From: an uncultured Prochlorococcus sp.
GTDB taxonomy: Bacteria > Cyanobacteriota > Cyanobacteriia > PCC-6307 > Cyanobiaceae
Direction of reading: 5' to 3'
Assembly (NCBI GenBank): GCA_902563335.1
Contig: CACEWU010000001.1
Location: 41,025 to 105,024, forward strand
Length of the DNA: 64,000 bases
A program made the translations under genes and the position numbers. Below, piece by piece: positions 46,473 through 54,690 of the stretch; the first letter of the stretch is position 1; the number at the start of each line of letters is the position of its first letter. A model generated the notes under the pieces. The model worked only from the letters and a program-made list of their open reading frames with translations. It searched no databases and was not told the origin of the DNA.

Positions 46473-48515
46473 ATGTCTTCGAGTTACAACACAATTCTGG
46501 GTACCGACACTGCGAATACGCTTATCGGATCCAACGGTGCTGATTCCATTGCTGCCCTTTCAGGTGACGACACCGTCGTCGTTCAGGGAGACGATCTCAT
46601 TTATCTCGACGCTGGCAATGACAGCTTGTCGATGAATAGCAACATTACTTCTGGCTCCGTATACGGAGGAGACGGTAATGACACATTCAATCTCACCGCT
46701 ACTGCACACAATTCACTGTTCAGTGGTGACTCAGGTAATGACACCCTGTCATTCAGCGTTGGCCCTCTTACATCAGAGCTCCAAGGTGGTGCCGGTAATG
46801 ACTCATTAGTTATTAACGATGATGTAACTGGAGTCACTATTTCCGGTGGTAACTCTGCTGCAACCTCTAGCGATGGTGCTGACACTATCTCGGTTTCAGG
46901 AACTCTTGCTAGTTCCTTGGTCGAAGGAAATGGTGGTGCTGATACCTTGGTTGTTGGCGGTAAAGCAAGTTCTTCAACAGTTAGGGGTGGCCAAGGTAAT
47001 GACACCCTTTCATTCGGCGCCAGTGTTACAGGGTCAACCATTTATGGAGACCTTGGAGCTGACACCCTCCAGTTAAATACAGGAAATGTAAGAAACAGTC
47101 TTATACAAGGTGGAAGCGATACCGATACTTCAAGCGACGGAAAGGATTTAGTTTCTATCGGAGTTGCTATATCAGCTTCTACAGTTCTTGGTAACGGTGG
47201 CGATGACACCATTAATTTGGCCGGAACTGGCATCCTTGATGGTTCAAGTGTTCATGGTGGTAAAGGAAACGACGTCCTTTCCAAAGGTGCTGGAACTTTA
47301 AGTACTGCTTATCTTGCTGGTGACCTAGGAAACGACACAATTAGTCTTCTTGCAGTTTCTCTTTACGGTTCAACTCTTTACGGAGATAACTCAACAACTT
47401 CAGGTGGTGATGATGTCATCAACCTTGCAGCTGCTGGAACAGGGATCCAGAACACCACAGTTTATGGAGGCTCCGGTAAGGACACTATCGTTGTTAACGA
47501 CAACACTACTGAGGCCAACCTTACTAGCTTCTTCCAAGGAAATGCTGGTAACGACTCACTGAGATTTAGTGGTTCTGCTATCTCCTCTACGGTTCGTGGT
47601 GGTCAAGGTAATGACACTATTGCTCTTAGCTACTCTGGTTCTGGTGGCTCCGTTGCTTCTCAGTTCTATGGTGATAAGGGTGATGACTTCATAACAGTTG
47701 CTGTTGCTTATGGTGCTGGAACTATTTACGGAGACGAGTCAGCAACAGGTGGTAGTGGTCAGGACACCATTTCCGCTGGTAATTTGACCAACAGCGCTGT
47801 TATTTATGCTGGTGGTGGCAACGACACTCTGGATGTTTCCGCATTAACCTCTTCCACTCTTTACGGTGGAGATGGAGCTGACACCATTGGCGTTGCAGGT
47901 GGTGCAGCTGGCCAGATCTACGGTGATGCAGGAAATGACACCCTGAGTATTGGTGCAGGCACTACTACTCTTTACGGTGGTGCAGGTACTGACTCTGTAA
48001 ACGTTGGTACTGGCGCAAGTAACAAGCTTTACGGCGGTGCTGACAACGACACCTTCGATGCAGCTGGCGCAGTAAATACTGCAACTGTTGTTGGTGGAGC
48101 TGGTGCTGACATCTTCACATTCGATGGAGCTGGAGTAACTTCCTCCAAGATCAGTGGTGGTACTGGAAATGATTCCGTTAACTTCGGAGTTCACGTTACC
48201 GTCGCTAGCAGCAATACCACGGTTTACTTTGGTTATGGAGACGGCCAAGACTCAATAGCCTTTGGCGCTCACGCAACACAAGTAACTGCAGGAACTCTGA
48301 TGATTGCAGTTGACAGTCAGTACGGAGCAACTTCCTCTTACGGAATCTCTGGTGCGGCTGGTGCGGCAGACAGAACTGTTACCTTCGGTTCAGGTTCTAA
48401 CCAAGGCAAGATCGCGTTCACTAACTTGTTCTCTGTAACTAGTGGAACATTCTTGAGTGCACAAGGCGTTAGCTTCACAACAGTAAGCACAGCCACTATC
48501 ACCGCTCTTGGTTGA
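46473..48515 (+). CDS. Secreted RTX-like tandem Gly/Asp repeat protein (candidate surface-layer protein)
   Basis: A 680-residue protein almost entirely of tandem repeats. About 24 units, mostly 18-22 residues, start with G[GDN]xGxD[ST]-hydrophobic-x-hydrophobic (GGDGNDTFNL, GDSGNDTLSF, GGQGNDTLSF, GGAGTDSVNV) and end T-hydrophobic-[YVR]. Four units (4, 8, 12 and 17) carry an extra Ser/Thr-rich insert. The nonapeptide core resembles calcium-binding RTX repeats, but one core per roughly 20 residues is unusual. It has no signal peptide; the last 80 residues are non-repetitive and Thr/Phe-rich, like a type I secretion signal. Codons favour AAC, GAC, TTC and GGT, unlike the neighbours, suggesting high expression. 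The start is ATG 46473 (MSSSYNTILG); ATG-like starts upstream give unlike residues. Confidence 0.88.
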   Translation: MSSSYNTILGTDTANTLIGSNGADSIAALSGDDTVVVQGDDLIYLDAGNDSLSMNSNITSGSVYGGDGNDTFNLTATAHNSLFSGDSGNDTLSFSVGPLTSELQGGAGNDSLVINDDVTGVTISGGNSAATSSDGADTISVSGTLASSLVEGNGGADTLVVGGKASSSTVRGGQGNDTLSFGASVTGSTIYGDLGADTLQLNTGNVRNSLIQGGSDTDTSSDGKDLVSIGVAISASTVLGNGGDDTINLAGTGILDGSSVHGGKGNDVLSKGAGTLSTAYLAGDLGNDTISLLAVSLYGSTLYGDNSTTSGGDDVINLAAAGTGIQNTTVYGGSGKDTIVVNDNTTEANLTSFFQGNAGNDSLRFSGSAISSTVRGGQGNDTIALSYSGSGGSVASQFYGDKGDDFITVAVAYGAGTIYGDESATGGSGQDTISAGNLTNSAVIYAGGGNDTLDVSALTSSTLYGGDGADTIGVAGGAAGQIYGDAGNDTLSIGAGTTTLYGGAGTDSVNVGTGASNKLYGGADNDTFDAAGAVNTATVVGGAGADIFTFDGAGVTSSKISGGTGNDSVNFGVHVTVASSNTTVYFGYGDGQDSIAFGAHATQVTAGTLMIAVDSQYGATSSYGISGAAGAADRTVTFGSGSNQGKIAFTNLFSVTSGTFLSAQGVSFTTVSTATITALG

Positions 48516-48572
48516 TTAATCTCTAAATATCAATCTGTAGAAAACTACTAAACTACAGTTGAATAATTAAGC

Positions 48573-48606
48573 GGGGAAGGTCTTAATCAACCTTCCCCAT
48601 TTTTTT
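48573..48606 (+). terminator. Strong rho-independent terminator of the repeat-protein gene
   Basis: Stem GGGGAAGGT (48573-48581) pairs perfectly with ACCTTCCCC (48590-48598) around an 8-base loop, followed by A and seven Ts (48600-48606). It is the strongest intrinsic terminator seen in the window and fits an abundant mRNA. It ends only 10 bases before the ATG of the next gene. Confidence 0.92.
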
Positions 48607-48616
48607 GTCAAAAACA

Positions 48617-50746
48617 ATGAAACCAACTTGGCAAAACATATTGCTCCGCAAGACATCTCATGATGTTCTTGTTGATTCAGTAGACTCGACTCAAGGTCTT
48701 GCTCGCATAGCAAGTTTAATTATTCAGGCAGAATGGGCTACGGCTGAGTCCGCATTACTCTCAAGCGTTGATTTCACTGAAAAAGCCAGACTTTCTTTGC
48801 TTGCATTTCTAGATTTACGTATAAGGAATTTTTCTAGACTAAATCGACTGATTCCATATTTAGTTCAGAGGTTTCCTCAGGATCCATTTGTTCGCTCCTT
48901 GTGGGTGAATTGGAATCTTATTTCAGGCAATGAATCTGACTTGCTTAAGCTTCCAGATTCGTTTTGGGCAAAAGAGACTTCTTGTCTACATCTTTGCTTA
49001 TCACATGGCTATTGGTTATTGAAAAAGACTGCTTTTCAAGAGTGCGAGTTCTTAATTGAGACTGTCTTATCTCAGGAATCATTAGATAGAGATTTATTGA
49101 TATCTCAACTCTTTCAGAGGAAGAGAGAACCACATAAGGCATTAGAAAAGTTGATGCCTTGGTGTAATTATGCCTTTGGCCGGCCTGATTTTTGGCGCAC
49201 TTTTCTTCAGCTTCATTTTGAATTGAGGAAAGGTGATCATCTTGCAACTTTTCTCAGGCAAGGACTAGGAGAGGTTCCTCGAAAGGAGGAAATCCTTGAT
49301 CTTTTTGCTTGGGGCTGTGTTTTGCAGAGAAAGCCTGCCGAAGCTCGTAGGAATCTTTTTGTGCAGAGGCTATTGGGTTGGAATTTGTTTGAACCCACGG
49401 CTGTTGCTCATCTTTTTACTTGCTATGAAAACTTAGGTGAAACTGAAAATGTACAGTATATGCATTCATCTATATCTTCTGAACCGACTAAATTTCTTGA
49501 TGTTTTTGCAAGTTTAATCCTTCATCTCACAAGCATTGAACATCAATCAATTAGTTCAACTAGCAAGACGTTAATTGATGTTTTAGAGCGTAATCCAGGC
49601 TATAAAAAACATCTCCCTGTTAAACCATTAACTCCAGCATCTAAGAAAAAAAATGATCGATTACGCATTGCTTGGGTTACTGGGGATTGTAGATATCATC
49701 CAGTATCTAGGTTTTTACTTGGCTTTTTGAATTCTTTATCAGGAAATTTCTCTCATGATCATCTTTTAGTTAGTACAACTCCTTTTGATGATCAATTCCC
49801 TGAGTTTTTTCAGAAAATTGATGATTTACAAGTTATTGATTTTTCAGGCAATATGGCTCATCACATGACTAATGCTATTCGTGATTTAAGTCCAGATATT
49901 GCTATTGATCTTTCTGGCTGGACACATTCAAATATTGCAGCTTCTTTCATGGCAAGGGTGGCACCAATCCAGGTTAACTATTTAGGTTATTTCGGCTCTA
50001 CTGGTATCCCTGCTATGGATTGGTGGTTAGGCGATTCAAATTTGTTTCCTTCAAAAATGTCTCAGTGGCATAGTGAAAAAATATATCGCTTATCCCGATG
50101 TTTTCTTGCTTGGGATCCGCACCCTGAGTTACCTGAGGCAAACATTGATGTTCAAGAATCACCGCAAGGCCCTGTACGTTTTGGTTGCTTTAATCATCTG
50201 AGAAAACTTTCAGATTTTACTTTAAGGACTTGGGCTTCGATATTAGAAAAAGTGCCTAACTCACGACTAGTGTTGAAGGCTGCTGGTCTTGAGGATATGG
50301 AGGCTATTGCATTATTGAAGAGACGTCTAATGAGAGCAGGTTTTGACCTTGAGAGGATAGATTTTTTATCATTTGCTTCTTCAGTTTCAGAACATTTGTC
50401 TCAATATAGGTTTCTAGATATAGCATTAGATCCTTTCCCTAATGGTGGATGTACTACTACAGCTGAAGCTTTATGGATGGGAGTACCTGTAATAACTATG
50501 AAAGGAAAAAGTTACGTTAGTAGAATGAGTACTGCTGTCCTGAAAGGAGTTAATATGGATTCATGGATAGCTAATGATTACTCTTCTTATGAAGATTTAG
50601 CAGTTTTACATTCAAGTAACCTCTCTACTCTACGCCAGACTAGAGAGAATTGGCGATTGAAATTAAAGAAATCGGAACTAGGGGATTCAAAAGGATTAAT
50701 GAGGGAACTAGAAGAAGCTTTTAGTGTTATGAGTTCTCCGACCTAG
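48617..50746 (+). CDS. GT41 (SPINDLY/OGT-type) protein O-glycosyltransferase
   Basis: A 709-residue protein. The first 340 or so residues are helical TPR-like repeats, degenerate, e.g. LFQRKREPHKALEKLMPW and AWGCVLQRKPAEARRNL. The catalytic part begins near 348 with RLRIAWVTGDCRYHPVSRF, whose His corresponds to the base of OGT (HP motif). IQVNYLGYFGSTGIPAMDWW, FGCFNHLRKLSDFTLRTW and LDPFPNGGCTTTAEALWMGVP follow. GT41 enzymes add GlcNAc, glucose or fucose to Ser/Thr of proteins in the cytoplasm. The start is ATG 48617; TTG 48605 lies inside the terminator T-run. It follows the Ser/Thr-rich repeat protein directly, an obvious candidate substrate (inference). Confidence 0.88.
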   Translation: MKPTWQNILLRKTSHDVLVDSVDSTQGLARIASLIIQAEWATAESALLSSVDFTEKARLSLLAFLDLRIRNFSRLNRLIPYLVQRFPQDPFVRSLWVNWNLISGNESDLLKLPDSFWAKETSCLHLCLSHGYWLLKKTAFQECEFLIETVLSQESLDRDLLISQLFQRKREPHKALEKLMPWCNYAFGRPDFWRTFLQLHFELRKGDHLATFLRQGLGEVPRKEEILDLFAWGCVLQRKPAEARRNLFVQRLLGWNLFEPTAVAHLFTCYENLGETENVQYMHSSISSEPTKFLDVFASLILHLTSIEHQSISSTSKTLIDVLERNPGYKKHLPVKPLTPASKKKNDRLRIAWVTGDCRYHPVSRFLLGFLNSLSGNFSHDHLLVSTTPFDDQFPEFFQKIDDLQVIDFSGNMAHHMTNAIRDLSPDIAIDLSGWTHSNIAASFMARVAPIQVNYLGYFGSTGIPAMDWWLGDSNLFPSKMSQWHSEKIYRLSRCFLAWDPHPELPEANIDVQESPQGPVRFGCFNHLRKLSDFTLRTWASILEKVPNSRLVLKAAGLEDMEAIALLKRRLMRAGFDLERIDFLSFASSVSEHLSQYRFLDIALDPFPNGGCTTTAEALWMGVPVITMKGKSYVSRMSTAVLKGVNMDSWIANDYSSYEDLAVLHSSNLSTLRQTRENWRLKLKKSELGDSKGLMRELEEAFSVMSSPT

Positions 50747-51867
50747 GAGGGTAATAGTTCATTTATTTTTATTTTGCAGTAGGTTTCTATCTGTTCAGCA
50801 ACTCGTTGACCATTTGCGAGTGGAGATCTGTTTATTTTTTCTCTTAGTATTTTTCTAGAGTGCACATCTCTTTGCCCTTGAGATGCAAGCTTTTTAGCAA
50901 TTAATTGGTATTCCAAGCAATCATGAGCGATCCAACTGTCGCATTTAGCACTTCTGAGCAAACTAGTACTTAACCTCCCTACCATTCCTTCCCCAGCAAG
51001 TGCTATTACAGGCACTCCCATCCATAAAGCTTCAGCTGTTGTTGTTGCACCTCCATAGGGGATTGGATCTAACGCAATGTCAATCCACTTATAAAGCGTA
51101 AGGTGCGATTCAGTTCCTTCAACCCAATCGAGCATTATTAAGCGATTGTTCTCTAATCCATTTTTTTGAAATAGTTCTCGAATGCGATCCTTTTCTTCTT
51201 TTTCAACAAAGGTAATACTTTTAATTACTAATTCACTATTAGGTATGCCTTTTAAAACTTGACAGAAAAGATTAATAGCCTGAGTTCCTAACTTTCTACT
51301 ATTATTAAAACTGCCAAATCTTACATTTTCTCCATCTTCTCTCTCTAAGGGTGGTAACTTTATTGGCTTATAGGCCATATAGCCACCTTCAATATGTAGC
51401 AAATTCTGACGTCTGTCTATTTTATTTAAATTACCAAATAATTCTTTATCGCCAATCCAGCCATCAATGCATGAAAGGTAAGTCGGGGCAAAATAACCTA
51501 AGTAACTAAGTTGAACTGGTGCTGGCTTATAAATTAGTGCTTTTATCCGACTAAATCCTGTATATCCTCCTAACTCTATTATAACGTCTATATTTAGATC
51601 AGAAATGATTCGCGCAACTTCTATATCATTTGCTCCAGTTAAATCTATCCACTGTGAGCACTCTGCTTTTACTAAGTTTGTGACCTTATCTTGATTGGGA
51701 CCACAATGCAAACCGATTATTTCAAAATTTTTTTCGTTATGACTTTTTAAGATTGGTAGAAGGAAGCGAGAAACTGGATGATTACAGAAGTCTGATGATA
51801 TGTATCCAATCTTTAATCGTCTATCTACCAAAGGTTCATGAATACAATCAGCCCACATGTTTTTCAT
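50743..51867 (-). CDS. GT41 catalytic part, C-terminal fragment of a split gene
   Basis: This reading frame encodes the complete GT41 catalytic region: LKIGYISSDFCNHPVSRF with the catalytic His, PVQLSYLGYFAPTYLSCIDGW, FGSFNNSRKLGTQAINLF and LDPIPYGGATTTAEALWMGVP. In its paralogue at 48617 this part is fused to an N-terminal TPR region. Here the matching TPR part is the reading frame at 51848-52894, one base out of frame. An 8-T run at 51895-51902 (A8 in the mRNA) marks the change; removal of one base would join both into a 716-residue protein. The start of a separate product could be ATG 51867 or 51858, or TTG 51930. The 3' ends of both GT41 genes touch convergently. Confidence 0.8.
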   Translation of the reverse strand: MKNMWADCIHEPLVDRRLKIGYISSDFCNHPVSRFLLPILKSHNEKNFEIIGLHCGPNQDKVTNLVKAECSQWIDLTGANDIEVARIISDLNIDVIIELGGYTGFSRIKALIYKPAPVQLSYLGYFAPTYLSCIDGWIGDKELFGNLNKIDRRQNLLHIEGGYMAYKPIKLPPLEREDGENVRFGSFNNSRKLGTQAINLFCQVLKGIPNSELVIKSITFVEKEEKDRIRELFQKNGLENNRLIMLDWVEGTESHLTLYKWIDIALDPIPYGGATTTAEALWMGVPVIALAGEGMVGRLSTSLLRSAKCDSWIAHDCLEYQLIAKKLASQGQRDVHSRKILREKINRSPLANGQRVAEQIETYCKIKINELLPS

Positions 51868-52894
51868 TCCTCGGATGGATACTTTCTCCTCCCATTTTTT
51901 TTGCGACCTTAGCAAGTTCCTTTGGATCAATTAAGCTTGTTGCTGAACCAATGAACTGTAGATTAAATAATTGAACGTCATTAAATATATCCCCATTTTT
52001 TAGATGACGTTTTAAAATAGAAACAGATTTTTCTGGGTGACCAGTTTCAGCAAAATTTTGTGCAAGTGCTTCTTCTAAAGTTGTATTGTTTGGGCAGTAT
52101 TTGAGTCCATTTTTTAAAGTTCTTTGGCAAGCAATATTGTGTTTGAGAGCTTTCTGACAAGCTGCTAAATTTATCCAGTTGCTTGCTATTTGAGTGGTTT
52201 GCTTTGAAAGTGGTTCTAGTATTTCAATTGCTTCATCAATGTGTTGACGCTTCATGAGTATTGCTGCCCATGCTCCTTGAATGTGCTTTGCTTGCTTGAG
52301 GCTGTTCGAGAGTGATTGATACAGCTCTTCAGCTTTTGTGAGCTCATTTAAATCTTTTAGAAGGGTCAATCTGTTTGCAATAAGACTTGGATGTTGAGGT
52401 AAAGACTTGCTGCCATTCTCGAATGCTTGGAGTGCTTTTTCTGGCTCATTTTTTTTCCAGTAGATGACACCTAGCTCTAGCCAAGCAAGTCCTTCATTTG
52501 GATTATTCTGGCAGAACCTTTCTAGTAATAAACAAGATTTATTGGTATGATTATTACTTACAAAGATTTTTGATAATTTGAGTACAGGCGAGAAATTTGC
52601 CGGGTGTTCTAAGGTGGCCTTATTTAGCAACTCTATTGCTAGCCTTTGATTTCCAACTTTTAGATATGCATTAGCAGCATTAGAAAGTAGCTGTAAATTG
52701 TTTGGCCATTTCTGAAGATACTTGTTGTAGAGATTAATTGCTTCCTTTAGTTTTTGTTGTTGGCTCAGGAGTGCACCAAGATTCCCTACGTCTTCTGGTA
52801 TACACTTTTGATCAAGCAAAGCTTTATATAGGCTTTCTGCCTTTTGAAGTTCACCACAGGCGTGTGCTTTGTGTGCCCTTTGACGTAAGGTCAT
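51848..52894 (-). CDS. TPR N-terminal part of the split GT41 gene
   Basis: A 348-residue frame of at least seven TPR units, e.g. SLYKALLDQKCIPEDVGNLG, LLSNAANAYLKVGNQRLA and LAWLELGVIYWKKNEPEKA. It ends SLIDPKELAKVAKK and then 15 residues that look out of frame (MGGESIHPRNEKHVG). The ELAKVAKK-W joint of intact GT41 proteins is recovered by deleting one A in the A8 run. The TPR region would bind the protein substrate. It could also fold as a free TPR protein. It starts at ATG 52894 and is divergent from the gene at 52929, 34 bases away, so the promoters must overlap. Confidence 0.78.
   Translation of the reverse strand: MTLRQRAHKAHACGELQKAESLYKALLDQKCIPEDVGNLGALLSQQQKLKEAINLYNKYLQKWPNNLQLLSNAANAYLKVGNQRLAIELLNKATLEHPANFSPVLKLSKIFVSNNHTNKSCLLLERFCQNNPNEGLAWLELGVIYWKKNEPEKALQAFENGSKSLPQHPSLIANRLTLLKDLNELTKAEELYQSLSNSLKQAKHIQGAWAAILMKRQHIDEAIEILEPLSKQTTQIASNWINLAACQKALKHNIACQRTLKNGLKYCPNNTTLEEALAQNFAETGHPEKSVSILKRHLKNGDIFNDVQLFNLQFIGSATSLIDPKELAKVAKKMGGESIHPRNEKHVG
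51895..51902 (-). other. A8 homopolymer at the frame break of the GT41 gene
   Basis: Eight consecutive T on the plus strand (A8 in the mRNA, in context GC-A8-TGGG). With seven A the frame reads A-K-K-W-E-E-K, joining the TPR and GT41 halves. Possible meanings are a real mutation, a sequencing error, or polymerase slippage or phase variation. Confidence 0.85.
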
Positions 52895-52928
52895 TCCAAT
52901 GACATCGCTGAGCTCCAGCTAAGGCCTG

Positions 52929-54689
52929 ATGCCCATACTTTCAGAATACAGGCAAGTAAAGGACTGGGCTAGTTTTTTAGAGTACGTGGTTACTGGCCCC
53001 CTTGAGAGGCTTCAGGAATTCGAGGAACATGCACGTCAGCAATTGGCTGTTTCAGGAGATCATGGTTGGGTTATTCCAATAGGCTTTTCTTTGTGGAGAG
53101 TCGAAAAGTATGTTGATGCATTAGATATCCTTGAAGTTGGAAATTCTCTGTCCAATTCAAATAGTCAATATAATGTTGTTAAAGGTATGGTTGCTAGGCG
53201 CATTCCTGGCAAAGAATCAGTTGCCAAAAGAGCATATTGTCATGCCTTAAAGCTTGAGCCAATGCGAGCGGATGTTTATTATAATCTTGCTAATCTTCTT
53301 CGTACAGATAACCCATCAATATCAGAGAAAGCCTATTTGCTAAGCTTAAAACTCGACCCAAATGCTCACCTTACTTGGCATAACTTAGGTCTTGCCCTTA
53401 ATGAGCAAGATAAACATGTGGAAGCACTCAGAGCATTTCGAAAAGGAATAGTCCTTAATCCTGAATACCCAGATGGCTGGTGTAATGCAGGGTTGGCATT
53501 GTTTGGTATGGATGATTATGCAACTGCTATTCGTTATTTTCATTACACAATAAATTTAGATGATAAAAATGAGGCTGGGCATGTGAATTTAGGTTATGCA
53601 TTGATGAATGAAAATCGTCCTTTGGAGGCTTTAGAGTGTCTGAAGCGTGGGGTGCAAATAAGTTCTGGTTCAGTAAATGCTATTTGGAATCTTTCTCTTA
53701 TACACCTCATGCTTGGTAACTATAAAGAAGGATGGGATCTTTATGAAGCTCGTTTTAAAACAGAACAATTTAAAAGCACTGTATATCCAACTACTGGTAC
53801 AAAAATAGAAAAGATGTCTCAGTTACCCTCAAAAGGAGAACCTCCAGTTGTTGTATGGAGTGAGCAGGGCATGGGGGATGCAATACAGTTTTGTCGTTAT
53901 CTCTATCTTTTGGAGGAGAAAGGAGTTCCATTTGTATTTAGCACACGTGAAATGCTGTTTTCACTTATGAAAGATTGGCTTCCTTATTCGCAGCGAGTGC
54001 TACTTGAAAAGACTTGGGATCGTAATGAAGACAAGAGACCTCATCTAGCTTTGATGAGCTTGCCTAGGATTTTTGATACAGATGTGCATACAGTACCCAA
54101 TGCTTATCCATACTTGACTGCTTCCAATGAAACGCCTAGTGAGTTCTTAATTGATAAGGCTCCTGGAGGGGTCAATGTGGGTTTGGTATGGGCATCTAAT
54201 CCTGACAACAAGGCTATGTATCGCCATAAAACGATCCCACTAGATTTACTTTTTTCTGATTTGGAAGAATTAATAGCTCTTGATTTAATTCAGCTACATT
54301 CTCTTCAGGTAGGTAAAGATGCAGAACAATTGGATAAATATAAAAAACATTGTGGTTTGCATGATTGGAATGGTCGATTAAATGATTTTTCAGATACTGC
54401 CTATGTCATCAGTCAACTTGATCTAGTTATTAGTGTAGATACTGCTGTTGCTCATTTGTCAGGTGCTCTTGGGAAGCCTACGTGGTTGCTATTACCTGCA
54501 AATGCAGATTTTCGCTGGTTATTGGATTGCTCTGACTCCCCTTGGTACCCAACCATGCGAATTTTTCGTCAGCCAGGACGTGGAGACTGGCAATCGGTTG
54601 CTAACGAGATCATTGAACAATTGAAAATTGTTTTTTCTCTTGATACAAGTGCACTTGCCAGTTCGAAGTTCTCGAGATCAAATACCTAA
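52929..54689 (+). CDS. TPR protein with GT9-like glycosyltransferase domain
   Basis: A 586-residue protein. Residues about 80-285 hold TPR units (YYNLANLLRTDNPSISEKA, LTWHNLGLALNEQDKHVEA, GHVNLGYALMNENRPLEA). The C-terminal half has GT9-like motifs: VVVWSEQGMGDAIQFCRYL, NVGLVWASNPDNKA and LDLVISVDTAVAHLSGALGK, ending MRIFRQPGRGDWQSVANEI. The layout matches the genes at 35830 and 61150. It opens a four-gene unit with the foldase, ABC exporter and HlyD-like genes; its stop is 1 base from the next ATG. That coupling makes a role in modifying the exported protein likely, but the reaction is not shown. Confidence 0.82.
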   Translation: MPILSEYRQVKDWASFLEYVVTGPLERLQEFEEHARQQLAVSGDHGWVIPIGFSLWRVEKYVDALDILEVGNSLSNSNSQYNVVKGMVARRIPGKESVAKRAYCHALKLEPMRADVYYNLANLLRTDNPSISEKAYLLSLKLDPNAHLTWHNLGLALNEQDKHVEALRAFRKGIVLNPEYPDGWCNAGLALFGMDDYATAIRYFHYTINLDDKNEAGHVNLGYALMNENRPLEALECLKRGVQISSGSVNAIWNLSLIHLMLGNYKEGWDLYEARFKTEQFKSTVYPTTGTKIEKMSQLPSKGEPPVVVWSEQGMGDAIQFCRYLYLLEEKGVPFVFSTREMLFSLMKDWLPYSQRVLLEKTWDRNEDKRPHLALMSLPRIFDTDVHTVPNAYPYLTASNETPSEFLIDKAPGGVNVGLVWASNPDNKAMYRHKTIPLDLLFSDLEELIALDLIQLHSLQVGKDAEQLDKYKKHCGLHDWNGRLNDFSDTAYVISQLDLVISVDTAVAHLSGALGKPTWLLLPANADFRWLLDCSDSPWYPTMRIFRQPGRGDWQSVANEIIEQLKIVFSLDTSALASSKFSRSNT

Positions 54690-54690
54690 T

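Noticed and set aside
46601-48248. Long open frames on the minus strand under the repeat-protein gene (46601-47041, 47042-47233, 47844-48248).
   Set aside because: They mirror the periodic Gly/Asp codons of the plus-strand gene and give Pro/Val- or Ser/Thr-monotonous sequence. No start context or known motif supports them.
46473-48515. Regularly spaced similar DNA segments that could suggest a CRISPR-like or noncoding repeat array.
   Set aside because: The units are multiples of three bases, diverged at the DNA level and encode a continuous protein, so the repeat is at the protein level. No CRISPR array or cas gene was seen anywhere.
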